From: Streblospio benedicti
Taxonomy: Eukaryota > Annelida > Polychaeta > Spionida > Spionidae
NCBI GenBank assembly: GCA_019095985.1
Contig: CM032665.1
Span: forward strand, 42,951,148-43,015,147
Reading direction: 5' to 3'
Length of the DNA: 64,000 bases
Shown here: positions 44,404 through 58,339 of the stretch, piece by piece
Numbering within the stretch: position 1 is the stretch's first letter
Layout of the letters: each line of letters begins with the position of its first letter
The notes under the pieces: generated by a model
What the model saw: the letters and a program-made list of their open reading frames with translations, nothing else
What the model was told of the DNA's origin: nothing
Databases searched by the model: none
Position numbers and translations under genes: made by a program

Positions 44404-45594
44404 CGGCACATGGCGTGTATTTCAATTGGTTGTATATCACAATGCCCCATGTAAAGACATGAAATCACCGAATCCTAGAATTATAGCATGAAACCACCAG
44501 TTATCAGCCTGGTCATGAGGACCACTTGATGCGAGGTGACCGCTCAATACCGGCCAGAGATTGGGGTCAAACACGGGTGTCGGACAATCAGTGGAGCTGT
44601 AGCCTCTGGCTGTCCTGGGAAATAACAGCACAGAGTTATTGGGGCTCGGATGGGAAAACTTATGACCTTTCAATTTAACGTGATAAATGTTTCTGATCAT
44701 AAGATCTAGAACTGCAGTAACATGTATTGAAATCATAAGCACGTTCACTATTTGTAAAATGACCACTATTGGTTAAAAGTGATACAGAAACGGTAAAGCC
44801 ATTTTCACGTGTAAACCTAACGCATTGAAAATCCTCATCTGTTGACAAGAGACACGCGTATATTTCTTCTATAATAGATACGGATCATAAGTGACTCAGG
44901 AACTCGATGGAATGTCTGAAAGATCGACACAGGGACGTTTCACTTATTTTCGCACCTCATGCAAGGCCCTATTTATCACATCACGACCTCAGATCTCATC
45001 AAAAGGACAAGTCCTGCCGCCGCCGCCGCCGCTGCCGCCGCAATTAGCGACAAGAGGCACTGCAGCTGACCAGATTGCTGACCAAGGCCTCTTCTCCCCA
45101 CGGGAGTAGGCGCTAGTTAGCACCAATGCTCAAGTTTCCGGCCCAAATTCACGAATGTGAGTCCAGCGAAAAGTTGAGGAACGTAATATGTGAATGAGAA
45201 GTTCACAAAATTGAAAAATTACATTTAAAAAGAAAAAAAATATATATAGAAATCCAGAGTATTAAACATAACAACAACGATTTTGAGTAAAGTAAATTGT
45301 AATGAATGAGGAATTCACGAGAGACAAAACTTTTACCCAAAGAAAAGAAGAAGAAAAAAGGGAAAAAAAACTAATACGTCCGATATTTGACATGATGCTT
45401 ATAAGAACTGAACGCCGGCAGTTTCATTTTGTCTTGTTTGAGAAACAGTCGACATTAAACTACGAAGATTCCCGAATTCTCTATTACAGGGATGCGTTAA
45501 CCCATTATCAAGTGGATAAAAAAAACTTGAGAGAGAGAGCACCAAACAATGGCATGTGTGTAAAGTACAGAGAAAGAGAGAGATGCACAAGAAG
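44404..45594 (+). repeat. Upstream part of unit 2, duplicate of 40440-42470
   Basis: Follows the order of unit 1 (CGTGTATTTCAATTGGTTGT, CAATGCCCCATGTAAA, CTGTTGACAAGAGACA, the CCG module, AAAAGAAGAAGAAAAAAGG, CATTTTGTCTTG, ATTACAGGGATGCGTTAACC) with deletions relative to it. No gene seen. Confidence 0.65.
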
Positions 45595-45846
45595 ATTGTG
45601 AGTTCCTTTCAGCAATCGCCAATTACAGTGCCATATAATTGAGGGCAAGCGGGGTGGAGTGGGGGTAGCTGGGGGCGAGGGGGGCCTCTTATTATCCAGG
45701 GTGTGAGTGCCGTATCATTGGGTTATGAGAGCGTTCTCTTATGTGATGGCGGCCTGCAATTTCTGCTGTGCGAGTATTATATGTGTTTGTGCAGAGGTTC
45801 GTAACGATTGATAAACGTACGTGCAGTAGAAAGCCGTTATATCGAG
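45595..45846 (+). promoter_or_regulatory. CpG-rich upstream module, copy 2 of 4
   Basis: Same module as 42470-42721; slight shortening in the G run (GCGAGGGGGGCC). Confidence 0.5.
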
Positions 45847-45899
45847 ATTGATTATGTCGAATGTTTTAATGTTATACTGAAGTTAGTTTAGTTTAGTTT

Positions 45900-46655
45900 C
45901 GGGGTAGCGCTGTTATATCCAAAACAAGAAACCCTTTAAAAACCGTAAAGTTAATGTTTGTTGCTGTGTTGTCATTTTGTTTCGTTTTTTGTGTTATTTT
46001 TTGTTTTGTTGTGTTGTTGTTTGTTAGTTTTTTTTTTGCTTTTTTTTTGTTTTTTTGTTTTTTTTGCTATGTTCAGTACTGTACAGTCCATGATTATTTT
46101 TAAATATTATTTTTAAATATTATACGGACATACTGATGATGCTGGTCAAGAATTAAAGTCTTAGTATACTGGGGATCGTATTTCATGGATCTCATGAAAT
46201 TCTCACTTTGGAGCACACACCCCTTTCCCAAAAAACGTGATCTGCCAGTGAGCAATCTGTTTACCATTTAGATATAAGTAGCACATGCCGCTTATCTCGT
46301 AAAAGGCAAAGGGGGAGAAACAAAATCTAAACCCTATTAGAGAAAATCACTCCCAGGAGGGGCGTCCATGGCTAAAGAGGCACTTGGCGAAACATCAGAC
46401 CTTAGTTAACGTACCGTGTTCCGTCGCCCTTTGCAAAATTACGCTTTTTGTACAACCTGGCCAAGAAAAAATAGCATGTGCATTAATTGTGAGAATACAT
46501 ACAGAAATTCAGAATGGTGTAAAATGCGAGCCAAACACAGAAAGAAATGATAAAAACGTCGATCTTGTATGTCACAAGATCCCTTGGGAAGGGGGTCAGG
46601 TGAGATTGTATAGGGCCTATTGATTGCAACACAGGCAACACTAAACTATTGCTTC
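45900..46655 (+). other. Unit 2 intermodule region
   Basis: Begins with a T/TG-rich tract (45975-46070), also present in units 3 and 4, followed by GTGAGCAATCTGTTTACC and a block at 46280-46520 that is almost identical to 59010-59240. An open frame at 46384 is shared only because of that recent identity and is broken in unit 3, so it is not called as a gene. Confidence 0.45.
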
Positions 46656-46659
46656 AAAA

Positions 46660-46975
46660 TACGAGTTTATTTGACAGATAAAAAAAATATATGTCACAAA
46701 ATTGTAGGTAGCCTCGTAGTCATATGAAGCAGTATTGTTGGTAGCCTTATAGTCATATGAAGCAGTGGAGCATGTCAGCAGGGTTTCAGTACTGTTTAAT
46801 ATTCAGCATTGTATATTTTGCAGATTTGTAAATGATTCAATTGTGAAAAGGTAAAATTTGAAAATAAACACTCCAAGGATATAACATTTTTGCGATATAT
46901 TTCATGAAATGAATAATTTGAATTGATGTGTACAAAAGTTTGCAAATATTATCACATATTTGAAATCAGTTAACA
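46660..46975 (+). promoter_or_regulatory. Shared 5' leader region of zinc finger unit 2
   Basis: Conserved with 43140-43455, 53410-53743, 59815-60133 and, shorter, 62515-62670. It includes GCGATATATTTCATGAAATG and ends TTTGAAATCAGTTAACAATGG. Conservation across all five units up to the start codon suggests promoter or 5' untranslated sequence. Confidence 0.5.
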
Positions 46976-48530
46976 ATGGCAAGCCACCGGGATACGCAAT
47001 TTAAGTCTACATCAAATGAGAAACTAAGCCAAAGTGATGCTCTAAAATCAGAAAAAGGAATACAAAGTGGTAATAAACCGTTTGAGTGTAGTGAATGTGG
47101 CAAATGTTTTAGTGCGAGAAGCCAGGTGACCAGACACATGAAAATCCACACTGGGGAGAAAGAACATCAGTGTACAGTGTGTGAGAAATCATTCAGTCAA
47201 AGTGGAACTCTGAAAACCCATATGAATATTCATACAGGAGAAAAGCCTTTTGAGTGTAGTCAATGTGGCAAGTGTTTTAGTGACAGGAGCACATTGACCA
47301 GGCACATGAGAATCCACACTGGAGAGAAAGAACATCAGTGTATAGTGTGTGAAAAATCATTCAGTCGAAGTGAGCATCTGAAACAACATATAAAAATCCA
47401 CACTGGGGAGAAAGAACATCAGTGTGCAGTGTGTGCGAAAGCATTCAGTCAAAGTGGGCATCTGAAAACGCATATGAATATTCATACAGGAGAAAAGCCT
47501 TTTGAGTGTAGTCAATGTGGCAAGTGTTTTAGTGACAGGAGCACATTGACCAGGCACATGAGAATACACACTGGAGAGAAAGAACATCAGTGTATAGTGT
47601 GTGAGAAATCATTCAGTGAAAGTGGAACTCTGAAAAAACATATGAAAATCCACACTGGTGAAAAAGAATACGAGTGCAGCGTATGTGGCAAGTGGTTTAT
47701 TCGAAGTGACTACTTGATCACCCACATGAAAATCCACACTGGAGAGGCAGAACATCAGTGTATAGTGTGTGAGAAATCATTCAGACACCGTGGAAATCTT
47801 ACAATACATATGAGAACTCACACTGGTAAAAAACCGTATAGGTGTGGAATTTGTGAAAAATCATTCAGTGAAAGTGGAACTTTGAAAAAACATATGAAAA
47901 TTCCACACTGGTGAAAAAGAATACGAGTGCAGCGAATGTGGCAAGTGGTTTAGTCGAAGGGACCACTTGACCACCCACATAAGAATCCACACTGGAGAGA
48001 AAGAACATCAGTGTACAGTGTGTGAGAAATCATTCAGAAAAAGTGGAGATCTGAAAATACATATGAGAACTCACACTGGTGAAAAACCGTATAGGTGTGG
48101 AGTTTGTGAAAAATCATTCAGTCAAAGTGGAACTCTGAAAAAACATATGAAAATCCACACTGGTGAAAAAGAATACGAGTGCAGCGAATGTGGCAAGTGT
48201 TTTAGTCGAAGGGACCACTTGACCACCCACATAAGAATCCACACTGGAGAGAAAGAACATCAGTGTACAGTGTGTGAGAAATCATTCAGCCGCAGTGAAA
48301 CTCTGAGAAGACACATAAGAATCCACACTGGAGAGAAAGAACATCAGTGTACAGTGTGTGAGAAATCATTTAGAAAAAGTGGAGATCTTGCAAGCCATAT
48401 GAGAACTCACACAGGTCATAAACCGTATAGGTGTGGAGTTTGTTTTAAAAGTTTCTCTCACAGGTCTGCTGTTGTTAGACACATGCGCATTCACATGGGA
48501 GAGAAACCATACAAGTGTGATCACTGTTAG
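46976..48530 (+). CDS. C2H2 zinc finger gene ZNF2 (one frameshift)
   Basis: Starts MASHRDTQFKSTSNEKLSQS and goes straight into tandem fingers. The first frame runs to 47914 with nine complete fingers and a tenth interrupted by one extra T near 47901 (AAAATTCCACAC against AAAATCCACAC in paralogues); the second frame carries seven more complete fingers to a TAG at 48528-48530, inside finger 18. Fingers alternate between [11 protein letters not shown] and [11 protein letters not shown] classes. A block of three fingers (2-4) is duplicated as 5-7. A nuclear DNA-binding role is expected from the family; no KRAB, SCAN or BTB domain is present. Sequence after 48530 still encodes finger remnants (KCFAQGSDLKIH) to 48620. 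If the frameshift is a base-calling error the protein would have 17 fingers. Confidence 0.8.
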
Positions 48531-48740
48531 AAATGTTTTGCTCAAGGTTCTGATTTGAAGATCCACAAGCACTCACACACTGGTGACAAACCATTTTACT
48601 GCCATATTTGTCAAATTTAACAATCAAGATGTCAAGTAATTATGAACCAATCAATTAAAAACTTCCTGTTGAAATATCTGAATAACTAACCGGTAACTTT
48701 ATTTTATTTAGGATTTTTAGTGGTACTTTTATTATGGAGC

Positions 48741-48746
48741 AATAAA
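48741..48746 (+). terminator. Polyadenylation signal of ZNF2 (AATAAA)
   Basis: AATAAA within GGAGCAATAAACTGTTC, a 3' untranslated block that is conserved after ZNF3 and ZNF4. Confidence 0.5.
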
Positions 48747-48749
48747 CTG

Positions 48750-49222
48750 TTCTGTATATATCTCTTGTTCATCTGTCCACAAATACTTATAAATGAAAAT
48801 AATTTTGAAATTAGTTTTTGTTGATCTGATAAAATTCTGTATGTAGAAAAACAATAAACCTAAACTGCAATTTGTAATGTTACCATAAAATCTACAGTCT
48901 ACATGAATTGAGCTAAAGCAAGCCATTATGTACTTTTCATCATCATTATCTATCCTTTATTGTAGAATATACAAGATTTAGGGACATTATATCTCTCAAA
49001 GTAATTTTAGTAATAACTTTATGCATTCTTAAGATGTATTCTAACGTCTTCTAACATACTGTGGCTACCATTTTTTCCACCAATTCACAATTCAAACGTT
49101 TAACAGGTTCAAAAGTTAGACTAAATTGAATTTTATTCTCTGATGTCTTTGTGTTCTAGCAGCACTTCTTCATGAGAAAAATTATCTATAAATATTTAGC
49201 AAACAATACTTAACAGTTCATG

Positions 49223-49283
<61 letters not shown>

Positions 49284-50040
49284 TGTGTGTGTGCGTCATA
49301 TATATTATTGGAAGTTATAAATGATTCCATTTGTTACAAATTGCTCCTAAGTATATTTGGTTATGGTGACTGATTTTAGGTTATATATTTCTTAGGCAAG
49401 TGACCTATTTATGCAATTTCATTAACATTGGAGTCTTGTTTCAGGTTAATGACCTACAACATTTTTCATAATGTACTATAGTTGATGATGAAACAGATTA
49501 GATTTAACCTTAGGCTTTAGGCTAATCCAATAATCAAGTATTAATATTAACCCTAAGAACTGTGCACCAAGGAACAGAAAGTCTAAAGATGAATCATTAA
49601 AATTCTAACAAAATCCTACACATTCATCATACACCTTTTTCTTCATATCGTTCACGTTGCTCTTCGTGATTTTCATTTCAAGCTGTTTGGGTTGTGGCTG
49701 TTTTGGTTTTTGCGGTCGTGGTGGTGAAAAAACACAACGTGCCCCTATCGAAGAGCGGCAAGAGCTCACTCCCGAATATAGAATACAGAAATCCAGCGTA
49801 TTAAAAAGCAAAAACAATGATTTTGAGGAATGTAATACAGGAGAAACTCACGAGAAACACGCCAATGAGTACAGAACGCCGGCAGTTTCATTTTGAAACA
49901 GACTATAGTAAACTACGAACATTCCCGAATTCTCCATTACAGGGATGCGTTAACCCATTATCAAGTGGATAAAAAAAACTTGAGAGAGAGATCACCAAAC
50001 AATGGCGTGTGTGTAAAGTACAGAGAAAGAGAGAGATGCA
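48750..50040. other. Unit 2 to unit 3 spacer
   Basis: AT-rich 3' flank conserved with 56220-57260. From about 49650 it carries the GGCTGTTTTGG / GCGGTCG block shared only with unit 4 (57190). No gene recognised. Confidence 0.45.
49229..49297 (+). repeat. (GT)n with GCGT units
   Basis: ATATAT followed by about 18 GT units, then GCGT repeats and more GT. Absent at the equivalent position in unit 3 (about 56785). Confidence 0.95.
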
Positions 50041-50044
50041 CAAG

Positions 50045-50305
50045 AAGATTGTGAGTTCCTTTCAGCAATCACCAATTACGGTGCCATATAATTGAGGGCA
50101 AGCGGGGTGGAGTGGGGGTAGGTCTGGGGGCGAGGGGGCCAAGCTCTTATTATCCAGGGTGTGAGTGCCGTATCATTGGCTTATGAGTGCGTTCTCTTAT
50201 GTGATGGCGGCCTGCAATTTCTGCTGTGCGAGTATTATATGTGTTTGTGCAGAGGTTCGTAATGATTGATGAACGTACGTGCAGTAGAAAACCGTTATAT
50301 CGAGA
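50045..50305 (+). promoter_or_regulatory. CpG-rich upstream module, copy 3 of 4
   Basis: Same order of conserved words as copy 1, including GATGGCGGCCTGCAATTT and CCGTTATATCGAGATTG. Confidence 0.5.
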
Positions 50306-50309
50306 TTGA

Positions 50310-51900
50310 TTATGTTGAATGTTTTGTTATATTGAAGTGAGTTTAGTTTAGACTCTTGGCAACGCTATTATATCCAACACAAAAGATCCTTTGAAAACCA
50401 TAAAGTTAATGTTTGTTGCTGTGTTGCTGCTTTTTTGGTTGTTGCTTTTTTGCTCTGTTTTCTTGTTTTCTTGTTGTTTTTTGTTTTGTTTTTGTTGTTG
50501 TTGTTTGCTATGTTCAGTACTGTACAGTCCATGATCATTTTAAACATAAAATATGCATACTGATAATGCTGCGCAAGATTTAACTCTTAGTATACTGGGG
50601 CTCGTATTTCATGGATCTCATGAAATTCTCACTTTGGAGCACACACCACTTTCCCCAAAAACGTGATCTGCCAGTGAGCAATCTGTTCACCATTTAGATA
50701 TAAGTAGCACATGCCGCTTATCTCGTAAAAAAATCTAAAAGGGGGGAGAAACCTGGAATGAGGGCAGGAGGCCTGGCCGTTGTCTGTACTGGGATGTTCG
50801 CTTTGCTTGAGGGAGGATTGACGACCCGCTGGGATCTCACTTCTATATGAACCGCTGATTGTCTATGTTCTATTGTGTTGTTAAACGTGACCGTGAAAGG
50901 TCCGTTTTGCTAAGTAAGTTCTAATAAGATCCAAAAGTGACTATTGTTTTCATCCTTTATTTTATTCTTCAAATATTAGTGACCGCAATCTTAACTAATT
51001 TAAACACACAACTTATACATAAACCTAGTGCCTTTCTTTATCTTGACACTTACAATTGGCTAGCCTGATGTTTTCAGCTGCCTTCAATCTGCGGCTAGAA
51101 TGCCGAGTCTATGGTGGTCTCTCGTTGTAAGGTTGACACTGTGTACATCCTACTCATATTTATACCCATTTTTTGCTGACGTAGTCAACTGCTGGATCAG
51201 CATAATATTGTACATGTTCCATCATGTCTTGAGGCAAGGTCTATTTCTAGCCCTTCCTACACAAAACATGGACGTCTCATGGAGATTTCCAGGGGAATCC
51301 TGGCCTTGTGTTTTGTTGTTCTTGGGAAATGCCTGCAGGGAATACCTGCTTGACATTGTATCATGAGCAAGACAATTGTGTGGTCATGACACATGACAGC
51401 CCTCAGGGGTTGGGTAGAGGGAGGATTTTAGGGATGAGCTTTCTTCTAATGTTTGGGGAGGCTATCAAGTTTTTCTACAAATCTATCTAAAAAGTTACCC
51501 TTTCTTTGTTCTCATAGGATTCTCTTTGATTAGAGGAGCTTTATCTACCTCCAAAATGGAAGTTCTCTTTAGTATGTGCCTCTTTCATAATGAGATGCAC
51601 TTCCTTTATCATATAACCTATAACCAAATAAAATTCACAATATACCAAAAAAATATATAATTTATTTGCATAAATACCATAAAACTTTAGCCATTGTTGT
51701 TTTTCTGCGAATGGTTTGTGGGTAATTTATGGCGCAGTCCGTGAACGAACGGTCTAGCTCCCACTTGAATGAACGGCAACATAATATCCTATAACTTATA
51801 AACCACATTTCTAAAATTCTTGAAATTTGACAGAATGATTTTTATGACATAGACCTTGAATCCTTTAATCTGATAATTTGATAATGACTGGCTCGTTTAT
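50310..51900. other. Unit 3 upstream insertion zone, no gene
   Basis: After the T-rich tract and the GTGAGCAATCTGTTCACC block (to about 50730), homology with other units stops until about 52745. The interval contains no domain that could be recognised; the open frame at 51100 has no support. Confidence 0.4.
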
Positions 51901-51926
51901 AATCATCGTTTAAATTTTCTACGCAA

Positions 51927-51967
51927 TCACAATGTGACGTCACATTGTGACTCGCAAACTCCGCCCC
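51927..51967. promoter_or_regulatory. 24-bp perfect palindrome centred on a CRE, plus GC box
   Basis: 51927-51950 is a perfect palindrome with TGACGTCA at its centre (51935-51942), followed by CCGCCCC at 51961. It lies about 120 bases before a candidate first exon at 52070, a promoter-like position. Confidence 0.45.
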
Positions 51968-52069
51968 TTAATCTAGATCTTAGATCTACGAAATACTCAA
52001 CTGAGAGAAAGAACAGCCAGACAGGTCATAGAACTGCAAACACGCACCTGCTACTGCAGTATTTGAATC

Positions 52070-52249
52070 ATGGCAACTGACTCGGACACGGCGGAGTATT
52101 TCTCATGCAAAAGATGAATCACAATCAGATGAAAACTTGGGCCTTAGTGGCTACTTGTTTGAGCCAACCAGCCAAGCAGTGATGAGGATGAGAAATGATG
52201 ATATTGTTAGTGTTGACCATGGAGGCAGCACGCATCGGTAATGAGATTG
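52070..52249 (+). pseudogene. Candidate first-exon fragment of a P2X7-like cytoplasmic-domain gene
   Basis: ATG at 52070 opens MATDSDTAEYFSCKR; a one-base shift is then needed to read DESQSDENLGLSGYLFEPTS. The segment ends at a good donor (GATTG|GTAAGTG). An acidic leader followed by a GYLFEP-type motif is the start of the small cysteine-rich P2X7-like proteins that are numerous in marine invertebrates (family recollection, low certainty). The cysteine core is not visible, so only a broken 5' exon is claimed. Confidence 0.3.
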
Positions 52250-52895
52250 GTAAGTGCATCACAAACTCAAAGTAGTATTTGTCTTTGATTCAACGTTCAA
52301 AAGGAACGTCAAGCGTTTGCCGTCGGAATTCCCTGCAGTATGTTGAGTAAGTTCAAAAGGTCAAATCCTACGTCACGTCGGGCAATTTGGATATGTAATT
52401 ACTAAATTTGTAAATTATTAAAATATTTATTATAAAAAATCTGGATGAACAAAAATAAAAACAAGATATATTTTTTAATTTATTTAGTTTTTTTCTACAC
52501 TTAGGCAAACGCCTGGCTGGAAGAAAAAATTCTTTGGCTGCTAGATAAAAATCCTTGCAACTTTAACAAAAATAAAACAATGAATGCGGAAATTGTAAAG
52601 GGGGGTTGTGATCAATTTTTTATCACATGAAATCGAGGGGGGTTACCAATTTTTTCACAGAGATTTGAGTGGGGGCTATTATTTTTTTCACAGCATTTTT
52701 GGAAAATCCTCCTACCCCACTATATCATAAATACTGAATGGTCCCTTAGTTAACGTACCATCGTCCACTGCCCTTTGCAAAATTACGCGTTTTGTATAAT
52801 CTGGCCAAGAAAAAATATCACGTTCATTAATTGTAAGAATACATACAGAAATTCAGAATGTTGTAAAATGCGAGCCAAACACAGTACTACCTAAG
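52250..52895. other. Non-coding flank, unit 3
   Basis: Includes three repeats of a GGGGGGTTACCAATTTTTT-type word (52598-52700), then the GTTAACGTACC block shared with units 2 and 4. No gene seen. Confidence 0.4.
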
Positions 52896-52897
52896 CC

Positions 52898-53045
52898 GCG
52901 TTCAGTGGGTCTAATGCTTCTATCGGGCGCTCAGCCCTCGAGGGCGGATTTGTGCATTAGTAAGATCTCGAGCCCCCTTCACAGCCGGGACTGAGGTGGG
53001 CTGTCTCAACCTACAGACAGCCAGGCTCGGGGACGTGTGTCGGTC
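52898..53045 (+). promoter_or_regulatory. CTCGAGGGCGGA module, copy 1 of 3
   Basis: A block containing CGCGTTCAGTGGGTCTAATG, CCCTCGAGGGCGGATTTGTG, CATTAG and GATCTCGAGCC, repeated upstream of ZNF4 (59290-59455) and ZNF5 (61583-61740) at similar distances (0.7-1.1 kb) from the start codon. CpG-rich and strongly conserved among the three. Confidence 0.5.
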
Positions 53046-53409
53046 AAATTATAAAATGTCTGCAGAAAAAAGCAAATAGTATTTCACACAATAAAGGGAG
53101 AACAGGATTTATTGTGTAGAAATGGAGGGCGGTGCATTGTGACTAGAAATCGTAAATATTAACGCTGTTAAATTTTATACTAAAGTAGAATTTGATAAAC
53201 AAATATTATAGAGAAACAATGAATGTTATTCTGTAAATAAAATCAATTTCGGGTTTTGCTCATCACGATTTGCTATTCAGCAAATTAGCAAAATTAAGGA
53301 AATTATAAAAAGGTCTATCTTATATGTCACAAGATCCCTTGGGGAGGGGGTCAGGTGAGATTGTATTGGGCCCATTGATTCCAACACAGACAACACTAAA
53401 CTATTGCTT

Positions 53410-53743
53410 CAAAATACAAGTTTATTTGACAGATAAAAAAATATATGTCACAAAATTGTAGGTAGCCTCTTAGTCATATGAAGCAGTATTGTTGGTAGCC
53501 TCATAGACATATGAAGCAGTGGAGCGTGTCAGCAGGGTTTCAGTACTGTTTAATATTCAGCATTGTATTACAGTTTGTATATTTTACAGATTTGTAAATG
53601 ATGCATTTGTGAAAAAACGTAAAATTTGAAAACAGACACTCCAAGGATATAACATTTTTGCGATATATTTCATCAAATGAATAACTTGAATTGATGTGTA
53701 CAAAAGTTTGCAAATATTACCACATATTTGAAATCAGTTTACA
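53410..53743 (+). promoter_or_regulatory. Shared 5' leader region of zinc finger unit 3
   Basis: As described for unit 2; same GTAGCCTC-TATGAAGCAG repeats and the TTGAAATCAG word just before the start codon. Confidence 0.45.
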
Positions 53744-55989
<2,246 letters not shown>

Positions 55990-56213
55990 GCTATTGTTAC
56001 TCAAAATCATCTTTTCCTAAATTGTGCTTGGATACTTGGATAATCTGGATACTTTCTACTTGACAAATTTAATATTAGATGTCAAGTAATTATGAACCAA
56101 TCAAGTAAAGACTTCCTGTTGAAATATCTGAATAACTAGCTGTTAATTATTTTATTTTTTTAGTGGTAATTTTATTATTATTAGGATTTTTAGTGGTAAT
56201 TTTTTTATGTAGC

Positions 56214-56219
56214 AATAAA
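56214..56219 (+). terminator. Polyadenylation signal of ZNF3 (AATAAA)
   Basis: AATAAA in TGTAGCAATAAACTGTTCTG, conserved with ZNF2. Confidence 0.5.
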
Positions 56220-57509
56220 CTGTTCTGTATATTTCCCTTGTTCATCTGTCCATATATACTTATAAATAAAATAATTGTGAAATTAGTTTTTGTTGATCTG
56301 ATAAAATTCTTTTTGTAGAATAGAACATTAAAGAAAAACTATAAACCAAAACTGCAATTTGTGTTGTTACTATAAAATCTACAGTCCTCTGTCCCAAAAC
56401 TTACAGCTCCTGCATGAATTGAGCTAAAGCAAGCACCACGCTGACACAGGGCACGGTCAGGATTTGGGCCTTTATCTATATTTCATCATCATTATCTATC
56501 CTTTATTGTAGAATATACAATATTTAGGGACATTATATCTCTAAATGTAATTTTAGTAATAACTTTATACAATCTTAATATGTATTCTTAATATATATTC
56601 TAACGTCTTCTAACATACTGCGACTACCATATTTTCCACCAATTCACCATTCAAAAGTTTATCTTGTTCAAAAGTTAGACTAGATAAAATTTTATTCTCT
56701 AATATTTTTGTGTTCTAACAACATCTCTTCACGAGAAAACTTATATACAAGCATGTAGCAAACAATATTTAACAGTTCAGGATGTCATATATGATATCGG
56801 AAGTTATAAATGATTCCATTTGTTACAACTCCCTCCTAAGTATATTTGGTTATGGTGACTGTATAAACAGTATTTTAGGTTATATATTTCTTAGGCAAGT
56901 GACCTATTTATGCAATGTCATTAACATTGGAGTCTTGTTACTGGTTAAGAGAAATAATGACCTAAAACATTTTTATTAATGTACTATAGTTGATGATGAA
57001 ACAAATTAAACTTAAACTTAGGCTAATCCAGTAATCCAGTATTAACATTAAGCCTAAGAACTGTGCACCAAGGAACAGAAAGTCCAAAGGTGAACTATGA
57101 AAATCCTAACAATGTTGACTGCACATTCATCCTGCACGTTTTTCTTCATAACGTTCACGTTGCTTCTAGGGAATTTCATTTCAAGCTGTTTGGATTGTGG
57201 CTGTTTTGAATTTTGCGGTCGCGGTGGTGAAAAACCCAAGGTGCTCCTGTCGAAGAGAGACAAGAGCTCACTCCCGAATATAGAATATAGAAATACAGCG
57301 TATTAAAAACAAAAACAACTATTTCGAGGAATATAATACAGGAGAAACTCACGAAAAACATGCCAATGAGTACAGAGCGCCGGCATTAATATATTTTCAT
57401 TTTGTCTTGGTTGAGAAACATTCTATACAGTAAACCACGAATATTCCCGAATTTTCCATTACAGGGATGCGTTAACCCATGATCAAGTAGGCAAAAAATC
57501 TTGAGAGAG
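56220..57509. other. Unit 3 to unit 4 spacer
   Basis: 3' flank conserved with 48750-49740 and then the GGCTGTTTTGAATTTTGCGG block. No gene recognised. Confidence 0.45.
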
Positions 57510-57663
57510 CATAGGCAGATCAAGGGGGCGCAGGGGGCGCGCGCCCCCCATTTTCCTACCAAAATACTTCATTTTCATAGGGTTTTTTTCATGAAATCCC
57601 GTAAGTGCGCCCCCTCTTTTCCCAAATGTGCTCCCCTTTTCTGAAAACCTGGATCTGCCTATG
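57510..57663. mobile_element. GGCAGATCCAGG-family MITE, only in unit 4
   Basis: Begins CATAGGCAGATC and ends GGATCTGCCTATG, an exact 12-bp inverted pair; flanks are GAGAG/AGAGA, consistent with a short duplication in a GA-repeat. Units 1-3 lack it at the same point, so it inserted after the units were duplicated. Confidence 0.88.
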
Positions 57664-57689
57664 AGAGAGAGAACACAAAACACTGGCAT

Positions 57690-57985
57690 TTGTGTAACGC
57701 AGTGGCTATTCGTCCGGCGGGCCGGACCGATAGCCGTAGTCTATTCGTCCGGCGACCGCACCAGATCAATAGCGGTTAGGATATTTGTCTGGCGCGCTGG
57801 AGGAGTTTATATGTCCGGCTTTTATTTGTGCTTAAATATGTATATTCCAGTGACGAAATCAATTCAACTTAATCATGTTAATTGCATAATTGAGTACATA
57901 TGTTTATATATTATTATGTTTTATATGGATGTATATTATACATCTGAAATAAAGTTATCTTATCTTATCTCATCTTATTACCTGC
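57690..57985 (+). mobile_element. Retroposon-like insertion ending in a TTATC repeat
   Basis: Begins with repeats of CTATTCGTCCGGC and ends AATAAAGTTATCTTATCTTA, typical of a LINE or SINE 3' terminus. It interrupts unit 4 relative to units 1-3, and the interrupted CATTTTGTCTTG...GGATGC block is present on both sides (57398 and 58172), so a local duplication accompanied the insertion. Confidence 0.5.
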
Positions 57986-58339
57986 AACAATGTAACAATA
58001 CAACTTAAAAACCGCTCGTTACATGTCCTTTTCTGCATGGTGCTCAAACATGGTGTAAATGTTTGTGCTTTGCAGGTGTTTGGACACACGTATTTCTGGA
58101 GTCCACATTGGGCATAGTATATAATGACAGTCACCTACTTTTAATTTACTAAGGCTTGGCTGCTCACTCCGCATTTTGTCTTGTTTGAGAAACAGACTCT
58201 AGTAAACTTCGAACATTGCCGAATTCTCCATTACAGGGATGCCTTAACCCATTATCAATCGGATAAAAAAAAACTTGAGAGAGAAAGAGCACCAAACAAT
58301 GGCATGTGTGTAAAGTACAGAGAAAGAGAGAGATGCACA

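Noticed and set aside
46384-46623. Open frame with a close match at 59104-59316
   Set aside because: The two are near-identical because of a recent block duplication or conversion; the homologous stretch in unit 3 has an in-frame stop and unit 5 retains only a fragment. There is no domain or codon bias.
51100-51366. Open frame of 88 residues with hydrophobic stretches
   Set aside because: No recognisable domain, no codon bias and no splice context; it lies in a region unique to unit 3 with unknown repeats.
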